Position numbers and translations under genes: made by a program. DNA of 64,000 bases from Pseudomonadota bacterium (GTDB lineage Bacteria; Myxococcota_A; UBA796; UBA9615). The notes below the pieces were generated by a model. It was not told the origin of the DNA. It saw only the letters and a list, made by a program, of their open reading frames with translations, and made no database searches. The DNA is taken from positions 1 through 64,000 of the forward strand of contig JAAESI010000057.1 in the NCBI GenBank assembly GCA_024229515.1, in the 5' to 3' direction. Below, piece by piece: positions 28,389-35,509 of the stretch (position 1 is its first letter; every line of letters begins with the position of its first letter).

Positions 28389-28978
28389 GGTCCGAAGCAA
28401 GCCGCGAGCACGTCGCGGCGGAGGTGGTTGTCGGTCTCGAAGATCCCCTGGAAGGAGGTCGAGGCGATGCTGCAGGGGCGGCGCACGCCGCGCGCGAAGA
28501 CGCACATCGGAGTCGCCTGGATGAGGCACGCGGCGCCGGCGGGGGCGAGCACGTCCATCATCGTGGAGGCGACGTCCCGGGTCAGCCACTCCTGCAGCGT
28601 GAGGCGGTGGGCGACGCAGTCGAGCAGGCGGACGACGCCGCTGAACCCGACCGCGAGGCCGTCCGGCACGTACGCGATGTGCGCCGTGCCCTGGTACGGC
28701 ATGAGGTGGTGCGGGCAGGAGGAGAAGAACTCGATGTCCTTCACCAGCACGAGGTCTCGGGCGGTCTCGGGGAAGGGCTCGCCGAGCGCCTCCGCGGGGG
28801 ACGTGGCGTAGCCCTCGAGGAGGTCGCGCGCCCACGCATCGGCGACCCGCTCGCCGGAGCGCCGGAGGTGCTCCTCGCTGGAGGTGTCGAAGCCCGCGGC
28901 CTGCAGGAAAGTGTCGATCGCCTCGGCCATGGCGGCGGGGTCGGCGGGGCGGACGCGGCCGATTCGTTCCTTGGTCAT
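28385..28978 (-). CDS. folE: GTP cyclohydrolase I
   Basis: The protein has 197 residues, the usual size for FolE without extensions. ATG 28978 overlaps the queD stop (ATGA). Diagnostic blocks are FFSSCPHHLMPYQGTAHIAY with the zinc Cys/His residues (Cys88, His91), and the final MCVFARGVRRP with the third zinc Cys and RGV. The usual CEHH is CPHH here. The enzyme converts GTP to 7,8-dihydroneopterin triphosphate, the precursor of folate, tetrahydrobiopterin-type cofactors and 7-deazapurines. It lies directly after queD, which uses that product. The presence of both in a lipid operon is unusual. Confidence 0.93.
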   Translation of the reverse strand: MTKERIGRVRPADPAAMAEAIDTFLQAAGFDTSSEEHLRRSGERVADAWARDLLEGYATSPAEALGEPFPETARDLVLVKDIEFFSSCPHHLMPYQGTAHIAYVPDGLAVGFSGVVRLLDCVAHRLTLQEWLTRDVASTMMDVLAPAGAACLIQATPMCVFARGVRRPCSIASTSFQGIFETDNHLRRDVLAACFGP

Positions 28979-29379
28979 GGTGCGGTCGAGGGATGGGAGG
29001 CCGGAGCCCCGGGAGTGAGGAGGGCGTCGGGCACCGCTTCGCCGCGGTAGGTGACGCAGCAGGAGTCGGTCTCCCACAGGCGGAGGGCCGACAGAGACGG
29101 CAGGGTGGGCGCGATGCGGCGCCACAGGTAGACGACGATCGCCTCGGCGGTGGGGTTCTCGAGCACGTCGTTGAGGCAGGTGTCGCGGACCGCCCCGACC
29201 ACCGGACCCGCCGCCGCTTCGATGTCGAAGAAGTCGACCACCAGCCCCGAGACGGGGTCGGGCGTGCCGTCGACCATGACCTGCAGCTTGTAGGTGTGGC
29301 CGTGCATCCGGTGGCACTTCCCCGGATGCCGCGGGAGGCGGTGGGCGGCCGGGAACAGGAACTCGACCAGCAGCTCCAT
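28975..29379 (-). CDS. queD: QueD/PTPS-type 6-carboxytetrahydropterin synthase
   Basis: The protein has 134 residues from ATG 29379; longer readings give non-conserved basic sequence. Zinc ligands are His13 (FPAAHRL), His26 and His28 in CHRMHGHTY, and Cys22 is the catalytic Cys of the CxxxHGH motif. Later blocks (VVDFFDIEAAAG; LENPTAEAIVVYLW; RLWETDSCCVTY) match the PTPS fold. QueD converts dihydroneopterin triphosphate to 6-carboxytetrahydropterin for queuosine; PTPS homologues make 6-pyruvoyltetrahydropterin. CxxxHGH favours the QueD type. Its start overlaps the upstream stop by one base and its stop overlaps the folE start, so the pair forms one pterin module. No queC or queE is nearby. 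Confidence 0.9.
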   Translation of the reverse strand: MELLVEFLFPAAHRLPRHPGKCHRMHGHTYKLQVMVDGTPDPVSGLVVDFFDIEAAAGPVVGAVRDTCLNDVLENPTAEAIVVYLWRRIAPTLPSLSALRLWETDSCCVTYRGEAVPDALLTPGAPASHPSTAP

Positions 29380-31040
29380 CAGTGCGCCGAGTCGTCCGCG
29401 AGGGCGAAGAAGGCGTCGGTGATGCCTTCGGTGCGGAGCTTCTTGGTGAGCAGCACGATGCGGCTGCCGCGCACGGGGTCGGTGATCTCCGAACGCCACG
29501 CCCACACACTCGCATCGACGGGGCGGTAGTCACTGAACGCGGCCGAGATGCGGACCTCGCCCTCGAGCAGGAGCTGCTCGGTGCCCAGGAGCCAGCCTTC
29601 GCCGTCGGGGCGGAAGGCGAGCCGTCGCACCACGGTCTCCTGCTCGATCTCCTCCAGGACCGCGCACGCACCGTCCTGCCAGCGGACCGCCGCGTCGGGG
29701 TCGATCGAGTGGATCAGGGAGGCGACCAGGTCGGCGCGCACCATGGAGGCGCCCTCGGCCATGTCCGGATCGAGCAGCGGGTCGTCGGGGCCTCCCGTGC
29801 GGAACAGACCGGCGGGCGGCACGGCCAGCTGCCAGCGCCCCCGGGCCTCCACGTAGTCCAGCACCGTCACGCCCATCGGGCCGAGGAGCCGGAGGCGAAG
29901 CCGATCGTGGCCGCCCTTGGCGAGCACGCCGCGGAGCTTCTGGGCGCCGTCCAGGCTCGGGTCGGTGAACTCGACGCCCTGCTCGACCCAGACGGTCTCC
30001 ACGTCGGCGCGAGCCTGCACCAGCTCGGTCAGCGCGACCTGGGCGTCACCGCCGCCCGGCCACGAGCTGCGGGGCAGGTCTTCTTCGCACGCCGCCACCG
30101 GGCCGTCGGGACCCACCGGCTTGGGGCAGCCGCTCAGAGCCAGGGTCATGGCCACCGCCACGGACGCCGACAGCAGCAGCTGCAGCGGCGACGTCGTCGG
30201 GGGCGCGTAGCCACCGCCGAGGCCGAGGCGTTCACGGCCGCGGGCGGTCAGGGTCATGGGGATGATGCGGCTCAGGAGGCGCAGGGCGGCCTTGCGGCAG
30301 GTCACCACGGGACGGTTCGGCGAGGACGCCAGCTCGATCTCGACGGTGGGAATGCCGGCGGCCACGGCCATCGCCAGCAGCTCCATGTGGCACGCGGGGC
30401 CGTCTTCGCGGAGGTCGCGCCGGAGCAGCCCCTGCAGGGGGAGCATGCGCGGCCCTCCCCAGGGGTAGCCGAAGCGAGTCTCGACGAGCTTCTCGAACCA
30501 CTGCTCGACCGCGCCGGGGAGGCCGTCGGCCTTGGGCGGGCGCCAGTCGGGGTAGGGCGCGGGCTCTTCCCCGGCGGCGATTGCGCGCGCTTCGTCCCAC
30601 TCCTTGCCGGCGAGCGCTTCGCCGGGTCCGACGCCGAGGATCAGCGCCTCGGGCGCGGTCACGTGGGCGAGCGCGAGGGCGGTGAGGGTGTCGCTGTCGA
30701 TCCCCTCCTCGGGGGTCCAGACGGCGCCGATGTAGCCCAGCTCGCGGGCCAACTGCATGCCCGCCCGGAGGCCCGCACCTTCGCCCCGGGGGGCGGGGAT
30801 GTTGAGCACCCGGGCGCCCGCCTCGCGGGCCCGCTCCGCGGTCGCGTCGGTGCTCCCGTCGTCGACCACGAGCACCGAGTCGCAGCGCTCGGCCAGCCGC
30901 TCGATGTACCCGGTGACCCGGTCCTCGGCGTTGCGGAGCACGAGCAGACCGACGAGCTCGGGGACCGTCCCCTCCAACCCCGCGGGCAGCGGCGTCGGGG
31001 GCGGGACCTCGGTGGTCGGGAGCCGGACCTTCGTGCCCAT
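29379..31040 (-). CDS. GT2 glycosyltransferase fused to a LolB/DUF3261-like lipoprotein domain
   Basis: The protein has 553 residues in one open frame. Residues about 25-255 form a GT-A family 2 glycosyltransferase (VGLLVLRNAEDRV; VLVVDDGSTDATAE with DDGSTD at 60-65; GEGAGLRAGMQLA). Residues about 284-305 are a hydrophobic stretch ending in a lipobox-like LSGC (Cys305). The remaining 245 residues are beta-rich (RLRLRLLGPMGVTVLDY; RWQLAVPPAG; VVRRLAFRPDG), recalling LolB or the DUF3261 lipoproteins of aryl-polyene clusters. The cytoplasmic GT and periplasmic lipoprotein halves would straddle the membrane; whether the internal lipobox is processed is unknown. An internal ATG at residue 262 could also start the second half separately. 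Confidence 0.75.
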   Translation of the reverse strand: MGTKVRLPTTEVPPPTPLPAGLEGTVPELVGLLVLRNAEDRVTGYIERLAERCDSVLVVDDGSTDATAERAREAGARVLNIPAPRGEGAGLRAGMQLARELGYIGAVWTPEEGIDSDTLTALALAHVTAPEALILGVGPGEALAGKEWDEARAIAAGEEPAPYPDWRPPKADGLPGAVEQWFEKLVETRFGYPWGGPRMLPLQGLLRRDLREDGPACHMELLAMAVAAGIPTVEIELASSPNRPVVTCRKAALRLLSRIIPMTLTARGRERLGLGGGYAPPTTSPLQLLLSASVAVAMTLALSGCPKPVGPDGPVAACEEDLPRSSWPGGGDAQVALTELVQARADVETVWVEQGVEFTDPSLDGAQKLRGVLAKGGHDRLRLRLLGPMGVTVLDYVEARGRWQLAVPPAGLFRTGGPDDPLLDPDMAEGASMVRADLVASLIHSIDPDAAVRWQDGACAVLEEIEQETVVRRLAFRPDGEGWLLGTEQLLLEGEVRISAAFSDYRPVDASVWAWRSEITDPVRGSRIVLLTKKLRTEGITDAFFALADDSAH

Positions 31041-31047
31041 GGAGCGT

Positions 31048-32112
31048 CTACGCCTTTCCCAGGATGGTGACCCGGATGGAGCCTCCGCGCGCGGCGGAGA
31101 CGACCACGACGGCGTCTCCTTGCAGCGGAGCGCCCCCAGTGTGAACGGGGAGCGTGCGATCCGCTACCAGCAGGGCGCCTAGCGCGACGCGGACGGCGCC
31201 ATCGGCGGGGTGCACCCCCAGGCGGACAGCGTGGTCCGCGGACGGCGCGTCCAGGCCGTGCTCAGTGCCCGGAGAGGCCAGCACAGCGCCCACGTCACCG
31301 GGTTCGAGGCCCGCCTCGGACAGCGCCCGGCCGATCAGGTCGCGCACGGGACCGGCGCCCACGTCGAACACGTACGGCGATCGGCCGTCGGGGGTGGAGG
31401 CGGCCCAGGAGCCCAGGATCCGAGCCAGCGGCGTCGCGCCTCGGGCGTCCGCGCGTTCGCGGGACTCCACCAGCACCATCGCCGCGCCCTCACCCGGAGG
31501 CAGCTCCTCGGGCAGGCAGGCCGCGGCGGAGGTGGCGGCGGCGCGGACCTCCCCCAGCTCTTCGGCGCCCCCCGCGAGGGCCGCGTCGAACCAGCCGCTG
31601 GCGATCCCGTCGGTGGCCCACCCGATCGCTTCGTCCCCGCAGGTCTCGTGCTGGCAGAAGGTGTGGGACGGCCCCTGGAGCCCCAGGAAGATGCCGGCGT
31701 ACCCCGCCCCCGCGTTGGGCACGAGGTTGGGGAAGTCCATCGGGTTGGCCCGCGCGGCGCCGTGATCGCGCAGGCGGGACAGGAAGCTCCAGGTACCCTC
31801 CAGCGTGCCCAGGTCGGTGCCGACGGCCAGCGCCACCTCAGCCGGATCGCCGAGCCCCTGATCGTCCCGCGCGAGCGCGCTGGCGAGGCAGATGAGCTGG
31901 CTGAGCCGGTCCATGCGCCGGAACATCGCCCGCCGCTTCGGGTAGAAATCGCGCAACCGCACCCGGTCCACGGCGGTGCCCACGGCGCCGGTGCGCCACC
32001 CCTGGACGAACGCCTCACGCCCCTGGCCGATGCCCGACGCGATGCCGATGGAGGTGATGACCGGGGCCCCCCTCCGAGGGGCGGTCAGCTCCCGAAGGGA
32101 GGCCCGGCTCAT
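31048..32112 (-). CDS. Divergent beta-ketoacyl synthase (chain-length-factor-like)
   Basis: The protein has 354 residues; ATG 32112 overlaps the stop of the first ketosynthase (ATGA). It has a thiolase-like fold: VITSIGIASGIGQG at the start, VALAVGTDLGTLEG, and the active-site region SHTFCQHETCGDEAIG with Cys158 in the nucleophile position. The two catalytic His motifs of normal ketosynthases (NAHGT and VGHLLGA) are not recognisable; the corresponding C-terminal region reads GTEHGLDAPSADHAVR. As the partner of the adjacent intact ketosynthase it most likely acts as a chain-length factor or non-elongating subunit, as in type II polyketide and aryl-polyene systems. The length is shorter than the usual 400 residues. 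Confidence 0.82.
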   Translation of the reverse strand: MSRASLRELTAPRRGAPVITSIGIASGIGQGREAFVQGWRTGAVGTAVDRVRLRDFYPKRRAMFRRMDRLSQLICLASALARDDQGLGDPAEVALAVGTDLGTLEGTWSFLSRLRDHGAARANPMDFPNLVPNAGAGYAGIFLGLQGPSHTFCQHETCGDEAIGWATDGIASGWFDAALAGGAEELGEVRAAATSAAACLPEELPPGEGAAMVLVESRERADARGATPLARILGSWAASTPDGRSPYVFDVGAGPVRDLIGRALSEAGLEPGDVGAVLASPGTEHGLDAPSADHAVRLGVHPADGAVRVALGALLVADRTLPVHTGGAPLQGDAVVVVSAARGGSIRVTILGKA

Positions 32113-33347
32113 GCGGCCCCCTCGGGATGACCCACGCACAGCGAGCTGTCGTTGCCGCCGAAGGCGAAGGAGTTGCTCAGCGCGACCTCGACGGCGGCGG
32201 AGCGGGCGGTGCCGGCGACGATGTCGAGATCGATCTCCGGATCCGCCTCCTCCCACCCGGCGCAGGGGGGTACGAAGCCACCGTTGAGGCCGAGCAGGAC
32301 CGCGGCCAGCTCCACTGCTCCGGAGGCACCCAGGAGGTGGCCGACCTGCGACTTGGTGGAGCTCACGGGCACGGCGTCGGCGTGGGCCCCGAGCACCGTG
32401 CGGATGCCCCGCGACTCGCTGAGGTCGTTCTGAATCGTGGCCGTGCCGTGGGCGTTGACGTAGCCGACCCGCGTCGGCTCCACGCCGGCGTCCCGCAGCG
32501 CCATCGTCATGGCCCGGGCGGCGCCCTCGCCGTCGTCCTTGGGCTGCACCAGGTGGTGGGCCTCGGCAACGTTGCCGAAGCCGAGGATGCGGCCGAGCAC
32601 CGTCGCGCCGCGAGCCCGCGCGTCGGCCTCGCGCTCGAGCACGAACATGGCCGCGCCCTCCCCGATCACCATGCCCTGGCGGCGGGCGTCGAAGGGCAAG
32701 GGCCGCTCCGGAGCGACCAGCGACAGCGCGCAGAAGCCGGCGTGGGTCAGCCGGCAGTGAGCGTCCGAGCCGCCCGCGAGCACCCGATCGGCGCGCCCCG
32801 CGCGGAGCCAGTGCAGCGCCTGCCCCACCGCATTGGTGGCGGAGCTGCAGGCGGTCGAGATGGTGGAGACCGGCCCCCGCAGGCCGGCGGCCCGGGCGAG
32901 CACGTCGGCGGTGGTGCCGACCGGTGTGCTCAGGAAGCGCTCGGGCTCCGCCACCGCCCAGAAGTCCTCGCCCTCGCCGAGCCCGAGCAGGTCCCCTTCG
33001 GCCTCCGGCATGCCCGCGGTGGAGCCGCCGAAGGCCAGCGCGTGCACCCCGCCGGTGAGGTCGTCGCGGTGGAGTCCCGCACCGTGGACCGCCTCGGCGA
33101 GCGCGGCGAGGGCGAACGCGGCGGTCCGTCCGTAGCGGGCGGTCTGGGGGATGCCAGCCGTGCGCGTTGGGTCCGGGCGCACCTCATCGTGGATCTCGAA
33201 GGCGGCCTTGGATCGGTACTCCGAGGCGTCGAACCGTCGGATCGGAGCCGCCCCGCAAGCGCCGCTGCGCAGCCCCTGCTCGAACGCCGGCGCGCCGATC
33301 CCGATGGAGGAGACGACGCCCAGGCCGGTGATGACGACGCCGCTCAT
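32109..33347 (-). CDS. Beta-ketoacyl-ACP synthase (FabF/FabB type)
   Basis: The protein has 412 residues. The Cys-His-His triad is complete: Cys167 in STACSSA, His300 in NAHGTAT and His337 in QVGHLLGAS. The opening VVITGLGVVSSIGIG and closing SNSFAFGGNDSSL are those of type II condensing enzymes. It would extend an ACP-bound acyl chain by decarboxylative condensation with malonyl-ACP in the cytoplasm. Its ATG overlaps the dehydratase stop (ATGA) and its stop overlaps the second ketosynthase, so the KS pair is translationally coupled. Context (ACP, hotdog dehydratase, GT2, LolA-like protein) resembles aryl-polyene clusters rather than housekeeping fatty acid synthesis. Confidence 0.92.
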   Translation of the reverse strand: MSGVVITGLGVVSSIGIGAPAFEQGLRSGACGAAPIRRFDASEYRSKAAFEIHDEVRPDPTRTAGIPQTARYGRTAAFALAALAEAVHGAGLHRDDLTGGVHALAFGGSTAGMPEAEGDLLGLGEGEDFWAVAEPERFLSTPVGTTADVLARAAGLRGPVSTISTACSSATNAVGQALHWLRAGRADRVLAGGSDAHCRLTHAGFCALSLVAPERPLPFDARRQGMVIGEGAAMFVLEREADARARGATVLGRILGFGNVAEAHHLVQPKDDGEGAARAMTMALRDAGVEPTRVGYVNAHGTATIQNDLSESRGIRTVLGAHADAVPVSSTKSQVGHLLGASGAVELAAVLLGLNGGFVPPCAGWEEADPEIDLDIVAGTARSAAVEVALSNSFAFGGNDSSLCVGHPEGAA

Positions 33348-33757
33348 CGGGCCGCCTCACTGGCCACGATCAGCTCCGCCTGGGCGACCATGCGGTGGTG
33401 CACCCAGACCTCTCCGTCGAGCATCACGAGGGCGCCGAAGCGCTTCTTGATCGCGACCTTGATGGTGAGCGGATCGCCGGGTCGGGGGGCTCCGTTGAAG
33501 CGCACCTTGTCGAACCCCGCCAGGGCCCCACCCTCGGGGTTGTCGGGGTCGCGCGCGCCGATCAGCCCGTTGAGCGCGGCCGCGGCCTGGGCCATCGCTT
33601 CGATGCAGACGAGCTGGGGGAACATGCGCAGTGCGAAGCTCTCGCTCTGGCGGGGCAGCGTCCACGTGAACAACCCGGAGTCCTCGCGCACCTCTTCGAC
33701 CCGTCCGACGAACCGGAAGGGCTCCGCGTGGGGAATCGGGAGCTCGGTCGCGCTCAA
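33344..33757 (-). CDS. Hotdog-fold 3-hydroxyacyl-ACP dehydratase (aryl-polyene type)
   Basis: The protein has 137 residues. It begins LPIPHAEPFRFVGRVEEV, with the conserved His in PHAEPF, and has MFPQLVCIEAMAQAAAAL where FabZ-like enzymes carry their acidic residue and hotdog helix. The EAMAQ helix without the HFPGxPxxPG loop is closer to the small dehydratases of aryl-polyene and flexirubin clusters than to FabZ itself. It would remove water from 3-hydroxyacyl-ACP to give the trans-2-enoyl product. Its ATG overlaps the ACP stop by four bases. No ketoreductase gene is present in the operon, so that step must be supplied elsewhere. Confidence 0.83.
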   Translation of the reverse strand: MSATELPIPHAEPFRFVGRVEEVREDSGLFTWTLPRQSESFALRMFPQLVCIEAMAQAAAALNGLIGARDPDNPEGGALAGFDKVRFNGAPRPGDPLTIKVAIKKRFGALVMLDGEVWVHHRMVAQAELIVASEAAR

Positions 33758-34008
33758 GCCTGGTTGACGTAGTCCGCGATGGTCTTGATCGAGCGGAAGA
33801 CGGACTGAGCCTTCTCTTCGTCGATGGTGACCCCGAACTTGGCGTCCAGGTCCACCGCCAGCTGCAACGCGTCCAGGCTGTCGAGGCCGAGCCCCTCGTC
33901 GCCGAAGAGCTGCCCCTCGGGCTCGATCTCTTCCGGGTCGAAGGTGTCGTGGAGCTTGAGTGAGTCCATCACCAGCTCCCGAACCGCGTCGATCGTTACG
34001 TCAGCCAT
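33754..34008 (-). CDS. Acyl carrier protein
   Basis: The protein has 84 residues, acidic and helical, with the phosphopantetheine site GLDSLDALQL (Ser44). LFGDEGLGLDSLDA is a DSLD-type ACP motif, common in specialised type II systems. It would carry the growing chain between the ketosynthases and dehydratase in the cytoplasm. It lies 22 bases after the deacetylase-LolA fusion gene, the largest gap in the operon after the gap in front of the first gene. Confidence 0.93.
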   Translation of the reverse strand: MADVTIDAVRELVMDSLKLHDTFDPEEIEPEGQLFGDEGLGLDSLDALQLAVDLDAKFGVTIDEEKAQSVFRSIKTIADYVNQA

Positions 34009-34030
34009 GGCGCGACGGATATACCTGACT

Positions 34031-35482
34031 TCAGGGGGTTTTGCCTCGTTCGCGGGGTGTCTGGAGGCGGTCGTCCTCCAGCGCCGCGTTGGGCTTCGTG
34101 TCGGAGAACTCGATGGTCGTGACGTCGCCCGTCACCTCGGACATGACGACCTTCTGAAGCACCGTCGGCGAGCCCGCGATCGTCAGCTCGACGCGGGTGA
34201 AGAGCGCTTTGGCGCCGTCGGAGGTCGGCACCAGGGCGAAGGTCCCCTCCCCCTGAGCGGTGCCTTCGAAGTGCTCCGCCAGGGCTTCGGGCTCGACACG
34301 GAAGAGGGCGTCGAACATGGCGGTGAGGCCGGCGCCGCCCGGAATCGGGATGCCGTCGACATGCTCGCTGCTGCCCAGGGGGTAGATGCGACCGCCGGCG
34401 ATCAGGATGGCGGGGCCGCCGTCGTAGGCCCAGACGATGCGACCGTCGGACCGGCGCAGCAGGAGCTCGCCGGTCGACACGTCGGGCTCGATGAACAGGA
34501 TCGACGTCTTGGTCTGGGTGAACCGGGCCTGCACCGTCTCGTTCTTGGCCAGCGCGTCGGCGGCTTCGACGAGGGTCGGGGGCAGCTCGCCCGCATGGGC
34601 GTACGCGGCGGAGCCCAGCAGCAGCGCCAGGGCGGTGGCGGCTACGAACAGGGGGAGCCGGGAGCGGCGCTGGGGGCGGGGCTGCTTCAACTCATCCTCC
34701 GTCAGGTAGGGGGCCTGCCCCGTCAGCTCGGCGAGCGTGACGGAGCGCAGGTTGCGGGCCCGGAGATCCTCGAGGATCCCGGGCAGCGCCTCGACCGCAG
34801 GGGGCGTTCGTCGCGCGCGGAACGAGGCGTCGTGCAGAAGGACGATGTCGCCGGGTCCGATCTTCGATGCCACGCGTCGTCTCACCTCCGGGGCGTCGTC
34901 GATGCGCCCGTCGAAAGGTCGGACCGACCACGTGGTCAAGGTGGTCCCCGCGGAGGCGGCGACGTCCAGGACCTCGGGGGCGACGATGCCCACGGGGGGC
35001 CGGAAAAAGCGAGGTGCGACGCCGGCGGCGGCGGCGATCGCGCGGGAGGCTCGGTCGAAGTCCGCTTCGAGGCGCGGACGGACGAACATCAGCGTCCAGC
35101 GGTGGTCGTAGCTGTGGTGCCCCACCTGGTGGCCCCGCTCGACAATCTGGCGGGTCACCTCGGGGGACTGCTCGGCGCGGGACCCCACCAGGAAGAAGGT
35201 CCCCTTCGCCCCGGCCGCATCCAGGGCGTCGAGCACGGCAGGGGTGAAGCTCGGGTCGGGGCCGTCGTCGAAGGTCAGCGCCACCGCGCCGCTGTCGGCG
35301 GGACCCCGCACCAGCGCGGGCCCGAACAGCTGCAGGGGTGCGTTCATCGACGCGACGAGGATGACCCCGCTGAGCAGGGCGAACGCCACCGGCAGGACGA
35401 TCCAGGGGGCCACGCCGCCGCCGACCGCGACAAGCGCGGCCCAGCAGGCCAGGAGCGTGAGGGGGATGACCAGCCGTCGCAC
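34031..35482 (-). CDS. NodB polysaccharide deacetylase fused to a LolA-like lipid carrier
   Basis: The protein has 483 residues. Two hydrophobic helices (about 3-20 and 25-45) precede a NodB deacetylase domain with all motifs: ALTFDDGPD (metal Asp; 68-76), HHSYDH (metal His; 122-127), FRPPVG (161-165) and DIVLLHD. A third hydrophobic segment (LPLFVAATALALLLGSAAYA, about 285-305) leads into a LolA-like domain (VQARFTQTKT; STGELLLRRSDGRIVWAYDGG), a half-barrel that carries acyl lipids across the periplasm. LolA-like carriers are standard in aryl-polyene clusters; the deacetylase fusion is not something I recognise. With three helices the LolA half would be periplasmic; the side of the NodB half is uncertain. 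First gene of the lipid operon. Confidence 0.85.
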   Translation of the reverse strand: MRRLVIPLTLLACWAALVAVGGGVAPWIVLPVAFALLSGVILVASMNAPLQLFGPALVRGPADSGAVALTFDDGPDPSFTPAVLDALDAAGAKGTFFLVGSRAEQSPEVTRQIVERGHQVGHHSYDHRWTLMFVRPRLEADFDRASRAIAAAAGVAPRFFRPPVGIVAPEVLDVAASAGTTLTTWSVRPFDGRIDDAPEVRRRVASKIGPGDIVLLHDASFRARRTPPAVEALPGILEDLRARNLRSVTLAELTGQAPYLTEDELKQPRPQRRSRLPLFVAATALALLLGSAAYAHAGELPPTLVEAADALAKNETVQARFTQTKTSILFIEPDVSTGELLLRRSDGRIVWAYDGGPAILIAGGRIYPLGSSEHVDGIPIPGGAGLTAMFDALFRVEPEALAEHFEGTAQGEGTFALVPTSDGAKALFTRVELTIAGSPTVLQKVVMSEVTGDVTTIEFSDTKPNAALEDDRLQTPRERGKTP

Positions 35483-35509
35483 GGCGCGGGAGTGTAGCGG
35501 GCTGACGGG

